Shown: positions 42,925 through 53,208 of the stretch, piece after piece
Layout: the number at the start of each line of letters is the position of its first letter
How positions within the stretch are numbered: the stretch's first letter is position 1
DNA from: Prevotella sp.
GTDB taxonomy: Bacteria; Bacteroidota; Bacteroidia; Bacteroidales; Bacteroidaceae
Reading direction: 5' to 3'
DNA length: 64,000 nt
NCBI GenBank assembly: GCA_016281815.1
Contig: JAEEJK010000046.1
Coordinates: 62,001-126,000, forward strand
Notes under the pieces: model-generated
The model's input: the letters and a program-made list of their open reading frames with translations, nothing else
Told to the model about the DNA's origin: nothing
Databases searched by the model: none
Program-made: the position numbers and the translations under genes

Positions 42925-44286
42925 ATGAAAATTTCATTCGAAAATCCCGATAAGATCAATGGACTGATGACCATTGTCGTGGAGGAAGAGGACTACAAAA
43001 AGTTGGTAGATGACAAACTGAAGGAGTATCGCCGCAAGGCGCAGATGCCTGGCTTCAGACCCGGCAACGTGCCCATGGGACTGATCAAGCGCCAATATGG
43101 CACTGCCGTCAAGGTGGACGAGATCAACAAACTGCTGGGTAGCGAACTATATAAATATGTAAGGGAGAACAACATCGCCATGCTGGGCGAGCCCATGCCG
43201 TCGGAAAACCAGGTGCCGCAGGACCTGGAGAAAGAAGGCCCGTTCACTTTCGCCTTTGACATCGCGGTGGCTCCCGAGTTTTCCCTCACCCTCGACAACA
43301 GTGACGAGGTGACCTATTATGACATCGAGGTGGGCGAGGACATGATTGACCAGCAGGTGGAGATCTTCGCCAACCGCAACGGTCATTACGAGCATCCCGA
43401 GGAGTATGATGCCGAAAAGCGCGACATGCTGAAAGGCGACCTCCGCCAACTGGATGCAGAGGGCAACACCCTTGAGGGTGGTATCACCGTGGCCGATGCC
43501 ATGCTCATGCCACAATACTTCAAGGCTGAGGACCAGAAAGCGCTCTTCGAGGGTGCCAAACTGGGCGACATCATCACTTTCAACCCCAAGAAGGCCTATC
43601 CCGAGAGCGACACAGAGGTGGCCGCATTGCTCAAACTGAAGAAGGAAGAGGTGGCTGACCTGACTGATGACTTCAGTTTCCAGATCACCGAGATTCAGAG
43701 ATATGTAGGCGCCGAGGTCAACCAGGCACTCTTCGACACCGTGTTTGGCGAAGGCACTGTCAGCAGCGAGGAGGAGTTCCGCTCGAAAATCGCAGAGGGA
43801 CTGAAGGTGCAACTCACCGGTGAGGCCGACTTCCAGTTCTTGTCCGACCTGAGGGCTTATGCCGAGGCCAAGGTGGGTGAACTCACCTTCCCCGAGGAAC
43901 TGCTCAAGCGGGTGATGAAGAACAATAACAAGGACAAGGATGACAAATACGTCGATGATCATTTCGCCGACAGCATCCGCGAACTGAAATGGCACCTCAT
44001 CAAGGAGCAGTTGGTGAACGCCAACGGCATCAAGGTGGAGGACAGCGAGATCAAACTCACTGCAAGGGAAATGGCAAGGGCTCAGTTCGCTCAGTATGGC
44101 ATGAACGATGTGCCTGACGAGTATCTTGACAACTATGCACAGGATATGGTCAAGAAAGAGGAATACACCAATGCCATCGTTGACCGCACCATCGACCGCA
44201 AACTCACACAGGTGATGAAGAATGTCGTCAAACTGGGCATCAAAAAGGTGACATTTGAAGACTTCAGGAATATCGTGAAAGGATAA
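42925..44286 (+). CDS. tig: Trigger factor, ribosome-associated chaperone
   Basis: 453 residues. Residues 1-115 are the ribosome-binding domain with the signature MPGFRPGNVPMGLIKRQYG (about 41-59). The middle PPIase region (about 150-245) is divergent, as in other Bacteroidota. The helical C-terminal chaperone domain ends at about 450. It binds nascent chains at the tunnel exit. It precedes clpP and clpX, a conserved order. Confidence 0.93.
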   Translation: MKISFENPDKINGLMTIVVEEEDYKKLVDDKLKEYRRKAQMPGFRPGNVPMGLIKRQYGTAVKVDEINKLLGSELYKYVRENNIAMLGEPMPSENQVPQDLEKEGPFTFAFDIAVAPEFSLTLDNSDEVTYYDIEVGEDMIDQQVEIFANRNGHYEHPEEYDAEKRDMLKGDLRQLDAEGNTLEGGITVADAMLMPQYFKAEDQKALFEGAKLGDIITFNPKKAYPESDTEVAALLKLKKEEVADLTDDFSFQITEIQRYVGAEVNQALFDTVFGEGTVSSEEEFRSKIAEGLKVQLTGEADFQFLSDLRAYAEAKVGELTFPEELLKRVMKNNNKDKDDKYVDDHFADSIRELKWHLIKEQLVNANGIKVEDSEIKLTAREMARAQFAQYGMNDVPDEYLDNYAQDMVKKEEYTNAIVDRTIDRKLTQVMKNVVKLGIKKVTFEDFRNIVKG

Positions 44287-44321
44287 ATAGATTTTTTTTC
44301 AAAAAAATCGTCCTTATCATT

Positions 44322-44385
44322 AAAGATTACCGACTTTTTTTCGTAACTTTGTTGCTACGAATCAAGAAAAAGGTCGGTAATCTTT
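44322..44385. repeat. 13-base inverted repeat enclosing the clpP promoter
   Basis: AAAGATTACCGAC (44322-44334) is the exact reverse complement of GTCGGTAATCTTT (44373-44385). The 38-base loop contains the -7 element TAACTTTG (44344-44351). Transcripts reading through from tig can form the stem; transcripts starting at the clpP promoter contain only the right arm. Confidence 0.65.
44344..44351 (+). promoter_or_regulatory. -7 element of clpP
   Basis: TAACTTTG matches TAnnTTTG. It is 129 bases before the clpP ATG, so the mRNA would have a leader of about 120 bases. No TTG was found at -33. Confidence 0.5.
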
Positions 44386-44479
44386 TGTTGTGGCCTGATT
44401 TTTGTATTCTTTTTTGCAGACGGCAAGATGGAATACCCATGCCGCGACAATAATAGAATGACCATTAAAAGAAAAGAAC

Positions 44480-45145
44480 ATGAACGATTTCAGAAAGTAC
44501 GCTACCAAGCATTTGGGCATCAACTCCATGGTGCTCGACGACGTGATCAGCACACAAGCACAATACCTCAACCCATATATCCTGGAGGAAAGACAGTTGA
44601 ATGTCACCCAGATGGATGTGTTCTCAAGATTGATGATGGACCGCATCATCTTCCTCGGAACACCGATTGACGACTATACTGCCAACACCCTGCAGGCACA
44701 GTTGCTCTACCTGGACTCGGTGGACAGCGGAAAGGATATCTCCGTCTACATCAACTCACCGGGCGGAAGCGTTTCGGCAGGACTGGGCATCTACGACACC
44801 ATGCAGTTTATCTCCTGCGACGTGGCCACCATCTGCACAGGAATGGCCGCCTCCATGGCCGCTGTCCTGCTCGTGGCAGGTACAGAGGGAAAAAGGGCTG
44901 CCCTCACCCACAGCAGGGTGATGATTCACCAACCCCTTGGCGGTGTGCAGGGACAGGCTTCCGATATTGAGATTGAGGCCCGTGAGATACAGAAATACAA
45001 AAAAGAACTATACACCATCATCGCTGACCACTCTCACACTCCGTTTGAGAAAGTGTGGGCGGATTCCGACCGCAACTACTGGATGACCGCTGAGGAGGCC
45101 AAGGAATATGGCATGATTGACGACGTGCTCAAGCGCAAAAAGTAG
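44480..45145 (+). CDS. clpP: ATP-dependent Clp protease proteolytic subunit
   Basis: 221 residues. Catalytic residues are Ser125 in [10 protein letters not shown] and His150 in [10 protein letters not shown], with Asp195 the likely third member. It forms the 14-subunit chamber that degrades substrates fed by ClpX; clpX starts 2 bases after the clpP stop. The N-terminus ([21 protein letters not shown]) is somewhat longer than in E. coli, as is common in the phylum. Confidence 0.96.
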   Translation: MNDFRKYATKHLGINSMVLDDVISTQAQYLNPYILEERQLNVTQMDVFSRLMMDRIIFLGTPIDDYTANTLQAQLLYLDSVDSGKDISVYINSPGGSVSAGLGIYDTMQFISCDVATICTGMAASMAAVLLVAGTEGKRAALTHSRVMIHQPLGGVQGQASDIEIEAREIQKYKKELYTIIADHSHTPFEKVWADSDRNYWMTAEEAKEYGMIDDVLKRKK

Positions 45146-45147
45146 AA

Positions 45148-46371
45148 ATGAAGAAGACATGCAGTTTTTGCGGCAGCAGTGAGAAGGATGTCAGGCTGCT
45201 CATCTCGGGCATCAGCGGACAGATATGTGAAAATTGCGCCCGCCAGGCTTATGAGATCGTGCAGACATCGGGTGTACTGCAGGGTGCATACGGTAAGAAC
45301 GATGACTTCGATCTGAAAAAACTGCCCAAACCTCAGCAAATAAAAGACTATCTCGACCAATATGTCATAGGACAGGATGAGGCGAAGAGATACCTCGCCG
45401 TCTCTGTGTACAACCATTACAAGCGACTCAATCAGAAGGAGACGGATGATGGGGTGGAGATAGAGAAGAGCAACATCATCATGGTGGGAAGCACAGGAAC
45501 GGGCAAGACCCTCCTCGCACGCACCATCGCCAAGTTGCTCAAAGTGCCTTTCACTATCGTCGACGCCACCGTCTTCACCGAGGCAGGATATGTCGGCGAG
45601 GATGTGGAAAGCATTCTCTCAAGACTCCTCCAGGTGGCTGACTACAATGTGGAGGCAGCACAGAGGGGTATCGTGTTCATCGATGAGATTGACAAGATTG
45701 CCCGCAAGAGCGACAACCCCTCCATCACGAGGGATGTCAGCGGAGAGGGTGTGCAGCAGGGACTGCTCAAACTGCTCGAGGGTACAATGGTCAACGTGCC
45801 CCCACAAGGAGGGCGGAAGCATCCCGATCAGAAATACATTCAGGTGGACACCCGCAACATCCTGTTCATCTGCGGAGGTGCCTTCGATGGCATCGAGCGC
45901 AAAATCGCACAGCGCATGAACACCCATGTCGTGGGGTACAATTCAGTGCAGAATGTCAGGAACATTGACAAGGAGGAACTGATGAAGTATGTCCTTCCGC
46001 AGGATCTCAAGTCGTTTGGCCTCATCCCGGAAATCATCGGGCGACTGCCGGTGCTCACCTATCTCAACCAACTTGACAGGCCTGCGCTGAAAAAAATCCT
46101 TGTGGAACCCAAAAACTCCATCGTCAGACAATACATCAAACTGTTTGAGATGGATGGCATCAAACTCAGTTTCAGCGAGGATGCCCTCGACTTCATCGTC
46201 GACAAGGCCGTGGAATACAAACTCGGTGCACGTGGATTGCGGTCCATCGTGGAAAGTGTGATGATGGATGCCATGTTTGAGATGCCCTCACGCAGGACAA
46301 AATCCTTCGATGTCACGCTCGACTACGCGAAAAGACAACTCGACAAAGCACATATCCAAGGTCAGGAATAG
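45148..46371 (+). CDS. clpX: ATP-dependent Clp protease ATP-binding subunit ClpX
   Basis: 407 residues. The N-terminal C4 zinc-binding domain uses Cys5, Cys8, Cys27 and Cys30. Walker A GSTGTGKT lies at 114-121, Walker B is [11 protein letters not shown], and the C-terminal sensor-2 region has [10 protein letters not shown]. It unfolds tagged substrates and passes them to ClpP. It is essentially contiguous with clpP; a hairpin spans its stop codon. Confidence 0.97.
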   Translation: MKKTCSFCGSSEKDVRLLISGISGQICENCARQAYEIVQTSGVLQGAYGKNDDFDLKKLPKPQQIKDYLDQYVIGQDEAKRYLAVSVYNHYKRLNQKETDDGVEIEKSNIIMVGSTGTGKTLLARTIAKLLKVPFTIVDATVFTEAGYVGEDVESILSRLLQVADYNVEAAQRGIVFIDEIDKIARKSDNPSITRDVSGEGVQQGLLKLLEGTMVNVPPQGGRKHPDQKYIQVDTRNILFICGGAFDGIERKIAQRMNTHVVGYNSVQNVRNIDKEELMKYVLPQDLKSFGLIPEIIGRLPVLTYLNQLDRPALKKILVEPKNSIVRQYIKLFEMDGIKLSFSEDALDFIVDKAVEYKLGARGLRSIVESVMMDAMFEMPSRRTKSFDVTLDYAKRQLDKAHIQGQE

Positions 46372-46403
46372 GGAGAAGCCCCCTCATACGGGGCTCCCTG
46401 ACC
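46360..46403. repeat. Hairpin spanning the clpX stop codon
   Basis: GGTCAGG (46360-46366) pairs with CCTGACC (46397-46403), and an inner AGCCCC (46377-46382) pairs with GGGGCT (46390-46395). The TAG stop (46369-46371) lies within the loop region. There is no T-run; it could protect the clpP-clpX mRNA or act as an mRNA boundary before recQ. Confidence 0.55.
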
Positions 46404-46419
46404 TGGCAGAGACTATGAA

Positions 46420-48606
46420 ATGATTTTACACATGCCTAAAGACGTTAACCTCACCCAACAACTGAAACGATTATTCGGCTTTGACAAGTTCAAGGGCGAT
46501 CAGGAGGCTATTATCCGCAATCTGCTGGCGGGCAAAGACACTTTTGTGCTCATGCCCACAGGAGGCGGAAAGTCGTTGTGCTACCAACTTCCCTCGTTGC
46601 TCATGGAGGGTACCGCCATCGTTATCTCACCACTCATCGCCCTGATGAAAAACCAAGTGGATGTCATCAACGGCATGAGTGAGGAGGAGGGGGTAGCCCA
46701 TTACCTCAACTCGTCGCTTAACAAGGCTGCCATCGACCAGGTCAAGGCCGATATCACTGCGGGAAAAACCAAACTCCTATATGTGGCTCCTGAGTCACTC
46801 AACAAAGACGACAACGTGGAGTTCCTGCAGACCGTGAAAATCTCGTTCTATGCCATCGACGAGGCGCACTGCATCTCTGAATGGGGACATGATTTCAGAC
46901 CGGAATACCGCAACATCCGTCCCACCATACAGCGGATAGGCAACGCGCCGGTCATCGCCCTGACCGCGACAGCCACCGACAAGGTAAGGACAGATATCAA
47001 GAAGAACCTGGGAATTGTCGATGCGAAGGAATTCAACAGTTCGTTCAACAGACCTAACCTCTATTATGAGGTAAGGCCCAAAACCAATGACATCAACAAG
47101 CAAATCATCCGCTTCATCAAACAAAACCCCGGCAAGAGCGGCATCGTCTACTGCCTCTCAAGGAAAAAGGTGGAGGAACTGGCTGCCGACCTCTGTGCCA
47201 ACGACATCAGGGCAGCCGCCTACCACGCAGGCCTTGAGTCGACAAAACGTTCGGAGACCCAGGATGACTTCCTGATGGAGAAAATTGATGTCATCGTGGC
47301 CACCATCGCTTTCGGTATGGGCATCGACAAACCTGATGTCAGATTTGTCATACATTATGACATCCCCAAGAGCCTGGAGGGATACTATCAGGAGACAGGA
47401 CGTGCGGGGCGCGACGGAGGTGAGGGCAAGTGCATCACTTTCTATTCCTACAAGGACTTGCAGAAACTGGAGAAGTTCATGGAGGGAAAACCGGTGGCAG
47501 AGCAGGATATCGGAAGACAACTGCTCCAGGAGACGGCTGCCTATGCCGAGTCATCGATGTGCCGGAGAAAAATGCTGCTCCACTATTTCGGTGAGGAATA
47601 TAACAAGGAAAATTGTGGCAACTGCGACAACTGCCTGCATCCCAAGACCAAAATGGAGGGCAAGGATGAACTGCTCATCGTACTCAAGGCGGTTGAGGCC
47701 GTGAAGGAGAATTTCAGGGCCGAGTATATCATTGACTTCGTCAAGGGAAGAGGCACCGATGACCTGGTCTCTCATAAACATAACCTCTTGGAAGAGTTCG
47801 GCTCCGGAGAGGACGTGAATCCCAAACTGTGGAATCCCGTTATACGTCAGGCGCTGCTGGCCGGATACCTGAAAAAGGACGTGGAGAATTATGGACTGCT
47901 GAAGATCACGGCTGCAGGCAAGCGATTTATCAAGAACCCCACCTCTTTCATGATCGTGGAGGACACGGAGTTCAAGGATGAATATGAGGAGGAAAGCACA
48001 GAGGGAGGAGGTGCACTCGACCCCGAACTCTATTCGATGCTGAAAGACCTGCGCAAACGCATGTCAAGAAAACTCAACGTGCCTCCATACGTCATCTTCC
48101 AGGACATCTCTCTTGAGCAGATGGCAACCATGTATCCCATTACTTTGCAGGAACTGCAAAATATCCAGGGTGTGGGAGCAGGCAAAGCCAAGCGCTATGG
48201 ACAGGAATTCTGTGACCTGATACGCCAGCATTGCGAGGAGAATGAGATAGAAAGGCCAGAGGACATGCGTGTGCGCACCGTGGCCAAGAAATCCATCCTC
48301 AAGGTCAAGATTATTCAGAGCATTGACCGCAAGATTGATCTCGAGGAGATAGCCAAGGCTCAGGGACTTGACTTCGACGAACTGCTCACAGAGATTGAGG
48401 CCATCGTCTACAGCGGCACCAAACTCAACATCGACTATTACATCGATGAGGTGATGGATGAAGACCATGTGGATGACATCTATGACTATTTCAGTGAGAG
48501 CCAGACAGACGACCTCGACACCGCAATGGACGAACTGGGCGAGTACAGCACCGAAGAGGAGGTGCGCCTGGTGAGGGTGAAATTCTTCTCAGAGATGGCC
48601 AACTGA
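46420..48606 (+). CDS. recQ: RecQ-family ATP-dependent DNA helicase
   Basis: 728 residues; ATG 46432 (MPKDVNLTQQL) is an equally good start. Walker A is PTGGGKSLCYQLP, the DEAH box lies in AIDEAHCISEWGHDFRPEY, and motif VI is QETGRAGRDG. The zinc-binding cysteines follow (SSMCRRKMLLHYFGE ... CGNCDNC), then a winged helix and an HRDC domain (MTPDLRKRM-like KDLRKRMSRKLNVPPYVIF, GVGAGKAKRYG). An acidic C-terminal extension of about 100 residues ends the protein and has no recognised domain. It unwinds recombination intermediates. Confidence 0.95.
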   Translation: MILHMPKDVNLTQQLKRLFGFDKFKGDQEAIIRNLLAGKDTFVLMPTGGGKSLCYQLPSLLMEGTAIVISPLIALMKNQVDVINGMSEEEGVAHYLNSSLNKAAIDQVKADITAGKTKLLYVAPESLNKDDNVEFLQTVKISFYAIDEAHCISEWGHDFRPEYRNIRPTIQRIGNAPVIALTATATDKVRTDIKKNLGIVDAKEFNSSFNRPNLYYEVRPKTNDINKQIIRFIKQNPGKSGIVYCLSRKKVEELAADLCANDIRAAAYHAGLESTKRSETQDDFLMEKIDVIVATIAFGMGIDKPDVRFVIHYDIPKSLEGYYQETGRAGRDGGEGKCITFYSYKDLQKLEKFMEGKPVAEQDIGRQLLQETAAYAESSMCRRKMLLHYFGEEYNKENCGNCDNCLHPKTKMEGKDELLIVLKAVEAVKENFRAEYIIDFVKGRGTDDLVSHKHNLLEEFGSGEDVNPKLWNPVIRQALLAGYLKKDVENYGLLKITAAGKRFIKNPTSFMIVEDTEFKDEYEEESTEGGGALDPELYSMLKDLRKRMSRKLNVPPYVIFQDISLEQMATMYPITLQELQNIQGVGAGKAKRYGQEFCDLIRQHCEENEIERPEDMRVRTVAKKSILKVKIIQSIDRKIDLEEIAKAQGLDFDELLTEIEAIVYSGTKLNIDYYIDEVMDEDHVDDIYDYFSESQTDDLDTAMDELGEYSTEEEVRLVRVKFFSEMAN

Positions 48607-48613
48607 AAAATAC

Positions 48614-48679
48614 CTCTCCCAACCCCTCCGAAGGAGGGAGAGTTTACTGAGTTCGGGCGGATTTTTGATAATCCGCCCG
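48614..48679. repeat. Two adjacent hairpins between recQ and guaB
   Basis: CTCTCCC (48614-48620) pairs with GGGAGAG (48636-48642), with an inner CTCC/GGAG pair. A second stem, CGGGCGGAT (48654-48662) with ATCCGCCCG (48671-48679), follows. The second stem has T in its loop but no trailing T-run. They sit just after the recQ stop and may terminate or stabilise its transcript. Confidence 0.5.
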
Positions 48680-48797
48680 CATTGTTGATATGCCTTTGGA
48701 GATTCACAGAACCATTTCTCCATGCTGTTGACACGTTAAAACGTATTAATTCAGCAAGAAAAAACAGCAAAGCACCCCAAAAGTAGATTTTTATTGC

Positions 48798-48805
48798 TAA
48801 TTTTG
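48798..48805 (+). promoter_or_regulatory. -7 element of guaB
   Basis: TAATTTTG, followed by C, lies 21 bases upstream of the guaB ATG. A TTG at -33 is not evident. Confidence 0.5.
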
Positions 48806-48823
48806 CACGCAATAAATTATTGA

Positions 48824-50305
<1,482 letters not shown>

Positions 50306-50327
50306 TTCATTTTATCAAATAATAGCA

Positions 50328-51749
50328 ATGAGACTGAAAACCCTTTTTGCAATGCTTGTCATCGGGACAGTGGCTTTCGCACAGGACGACCCGGTGATCA
50401 TGACTATCAACGGACAGCCTGTCAACAGGTCGGAGTTTGAATATTCATACAACAAGAACAACTCTGATGGCGTGATAGACAAGAAAACGGTCGAGGAGTA
50501 TGTCGACTTGTTCATCAACTATAAACTCAAGGTGGCTGCTGCCCTTGACGCACATCTCGATACCCTCGTCTCATTTAAGAACGAATTCGCACAGTATCGC
50601 GACCAACAGATCAGACCTACCTTCATCACCGACCAGGATGTGGAGAGGGAAGCCAAGGATATTTATCAGCGGACACAGCATTTTGTCGACTCACTCGGCG
50701 GCATTGTCAAACCCGCCCACATCCTCATCATGGTGGGGCAGAAAGCCAGCGAGGCCGACAGGAAGAAGGCTGAGCAGCGTGCCGATTCAGTGTACAATGC
50801 TCTGAAGCAGGGTGCCAATTTCGAGGAACTCGCCAAGAAGGTGTCCGACGACAAGGGCTCTGCCAAAAATGGCGGTGTGCTGGGATGGATCCAGCCACAA
50901 CAGACCGTCAAGGAGTTTGAAACGGTTGCCTACTCACTCAACAAAGGGGAAATCAGCAAACCTGTGCTCTCTCCCTATGGGTATCATATCATCCGGCTTG
51001 ACGACAAGTCGATGTTCTTCCCCTATGACTCACTCAGAAGTGACATCCTGACCTTCATCGACCGAAGGGGAATCCGTGAGAAAATCATTGATGACAAGGT
51101 GGAGGAAATCGTGAAAGCCGATGGCAATACGACCAAGGAAAAACTCATGGAGCAGCGTGCGATCGAGTTGTCTGCCAAAGATTCCGACCTGGCCAACCTG
51201 ATCCGCGAATACCATGACGGACTGCTGCTTTATGAAATCAGCAACAGCGAGGTGTGGGACAAGGCCGCCAAGGATGAGGCAGGACTTGCCAACTATTTCA
51301 AGAAAAACAAAAAGCGTTATACATGGGACTCACCTCGCTTCAAGGGCATGGCATACCATGTGAAAGACCAGGCTGATGTCAAGGCGGTGAAAAAATGTGT
51401 GAAGGGACTGGCATTCGACAAATGGGCAGAACGCCTCCGCACTACTTTCAATGCCGACTCCGTGAAAAGGATCAGAGTGGAGAAAGGCATCTTCAAGCAG
51501 GGTGACAATCCGCTTGTTGACCGTGATGTGTTCAAGAAAAAGGATGCCAAGGTGACCCCCAACAAGGACTATCCCATCGATGCCACTTATGGCAAGGTGC
51601 TCAAGGCTCCCAAAGAATATTCCGACGTGCGCGGACAAGTGGTGGCCGACTACCAAGACCAATTGGAGAAGGAATGGGTCGCCAGGCTCCGTCAGCGGTA
51701 TGCTGTCGTAGTCAACAAAGATGTGCTGGCCACCGTGAACAAACATTGA
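50328..51749 (+). CDS. Parvulin-type periplasmic peptidylprolyl isomerase
   Basis: 473 residues from ATG 50328, which begins a signal peptide ending VAFAQ. The PpiC/rotamase domain at about 125-225 shows KPAHILIMV, FEELAKKVSDDKGSAKNGGVLGWIQPQQ and PVLSPYGYHIIRLDD. The C-terminal part resembles a second divergent rotamase. It assists folding of outer-membrane proteins. It lies 22 bases after guaB and 19 bases before the SurA-like gene. An in-frame extension upstream overlaps guaB and is rejected. Confidence 0.9.
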   Translation: MRLKTLFAMLVIGTVAFAQDDPVIMTINGQPVNRSEFEYSYNKNNSDGVIDKKTVEEYVDLFINYKLKVAAALDAHLDTLVSFKNEFAQYRDQQIRPTFITDQDVEREAKDIYQRTQHFVDSLGGIVKPAHILIMVGQKASEADRKKAEQRADSVYNALKQGANFEELAKKVSDDKGSAKNGGVLGWIQPQQTVKEFETVAYSLNKGEISKPVLSPYGYHIIRLDDKSMFFPYDSLRSDILTFIDRRGIREKIIDDKVEEIVKADGNTTKEKLMEQRAIELSAKDSDLANLIREYHDGLLLYEISNSEVWDKAAKDEAGLANYFKKNKKRYTWDSPRFKGMAYHVKDQADVKAVKKCVKGLAFDKWAERLRTTFNADSVKRIRVEKGIFKQGDNPLVDRDVFKKKDAKVTPNKDYPIDATYGKVLKAPKEYSDVRGQVVADYQDQLEKEWVARLRQRYAVVVNKDVLATVNKH

Positions 51750-51768
51750 TGCGTATCTATTGGTGCTT

Positions 51769-53208
51769 ATGAACAAAATGCATCTCACCGCGTTGGCCTG
51801 CATGAGTTTGGCCTTCATCCCGATGACCATCAGGGCATTCCAGACATCGTATGATGTGACTGGTGGGATGCCTCAGGATTCCGCGGTCGTAAAAAAAGAT
51901 TTCGTCCCCAACCCAGAAAGTGTCATCGACGAGGTGGTTTGGGTGGTGGGCGACGAGCCTATCCTCAAGTCTGACATCGAGGCCATGAGGTTGCAGGCTG
52001 AGACAGAAGGAGTCAGGTGGGAAGGAAATCCCGACTGCTCCATCCCCGAACAGTTGGCTGTACAGAAACTCTTCCTTCACCAGGCTGCCATCGACAGTAT
52101 TGAGGTGACGGAATCTCAGGTGTCGCAGGACATAGAAGATCAGATCAATTATTGGATACAGTTGGCTGACGGCTCCCGTGAGAAACTGGAGGAGTACCGC
52201 AAGCAGACCATTGCTCAGATGAGGCAGCAAATGCATGATGAGTTTAAAAACCGTGAACTCATTCAGAGAATGAAGCAGAAACTGGTGGAGGATATCTCTG
52301 TGTCACCTGCTGAGGTGAGGAAGTATTTCCAAAATCTCCCGGAAGACAGCATCCCCCTCGTGCCAACGAATGTGGAGGTGCAGATCATCACCATGCAGCC
52401 AAAAGTGTCGGCTGAGGAGGTCAACAGGGTGAAAGATGCCCTGCGTGAGTACACCGACCGTGTCAACAAGGGGGAGACCACCTTCGCCACCATGGCCCGA
52501 CTTTACTCCGAGGACGGGTCTGCCCGGCAGGGCGGCGAAATCGGCTTTACGCCGAAGTCGGTGCTTGACCCGGCTTTCGCCAATGTGGCGTTCAATCTCA
52601 CCGACCCCAACAAGATTTCCAAGATTGTGGAAACGGAATTTGGGTATCACATCATCCAACTGATTGACAAGAGGGGTGAACGAATCAATGTGAGGCATAT
52701 TCTGCTGAAACCCAGGGTCACACAAGAGGAGATGAATCAAACCTCACAAAAACTTGACTCCATTGCCAATGACATCCGGGAGGGCAAATTCACATTTGAT
52801 GAGGCTGCCACCTTCCTCTCTGATGACAAGGACACCAAAAGCAACCATGGCCTGATGGTCAATACCCCTGACCCTCAGACACGAACATCAAGATTCCGCA
52901 TGCAGGACCTGCCCACCGAAGTGGCACGTGCCGTTGAGGGACTGAAGGTTGGCGAGATATCGGCTCCCTTCGAGATGGTCAACAGCAGAGGAAAAAAGGT
53001 GTGTGCCATTATCAAACTCAAAAGTCGGGTGGAGAGCCACAGAGCAACCATCACAGAGGATTTCCAAGCCTTGAAGGATGTGGTGCTGGCCAAACGGCGG
53101 GAGCAGAAACTCAACGACTGGGTGGCTGGAAAACTCAAGAACACCTACGTGAGAATGAATGACCGATACAAAGATTGCAAGTTCCAATACCAAGGATGGG
53201 TAAAATGA
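51769..53208 (+). CDS. surA: SurA-like periplasmic chaperone/peptidylprolyl isomerase
   Basis: 479 residues from ATG 51769. The signal region is MHLTALACMSLAFIPMTIRAF. The SurA N-domain has VIDEVVWVVGDEPILKSDIE, the conserved opening of SurA, then two rotamase domains at about 200-305 (RLYSEDGSARQGGEIGFTPK, FGYHIIQLIDKRGER) and 305-410 (NVRHILLKPRVTQEE). It delivers unfolded outer-membrane proteins to the BAM complex. The stop overlaps the OstA-like start by ATGA. Confidence 0.9.
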   Translation: MNKMHLTALACMSLAFIPMTIRAFQTSYDVTGGMPQDSAVVKKDFVPNPESVIDEVVWVVGDEPILKSDIEAMRLQAETEGVRWEGNPDCSIPEQLAVQKLFLHQAAIDSIEVTESQVSQDIEDQINYWIQLADGSREKLEEYRKQTIAQMRQQMHDEFKNRELIQRMKQKLVEDISVSPAEVRKYFQNLPEDSIPLVPTNVEVQIITMQPKVSAEEVNRVKDALREYTDRVNKGETTFATMARLYSEDGSARQGGEIGFTPKSVLDPAFANVAFNLTDPNKISKIVETEFGYHIIQLIDKRGERINVRHILLKPRVTQEEMNQTSQKLDSIANDIREGKFTFDEAATFLSDDKDTKSNHGLMVNTPDPQTRTSRFRMQDLPTEVARAVEGLKVGEISAPFEMVNSRGKKVCAIIKLKSRVESHRATITEDFQALKDVVLAKRREQKLNDWVAGKLKNTYVRMNDRYKDCKFQYQGWVK

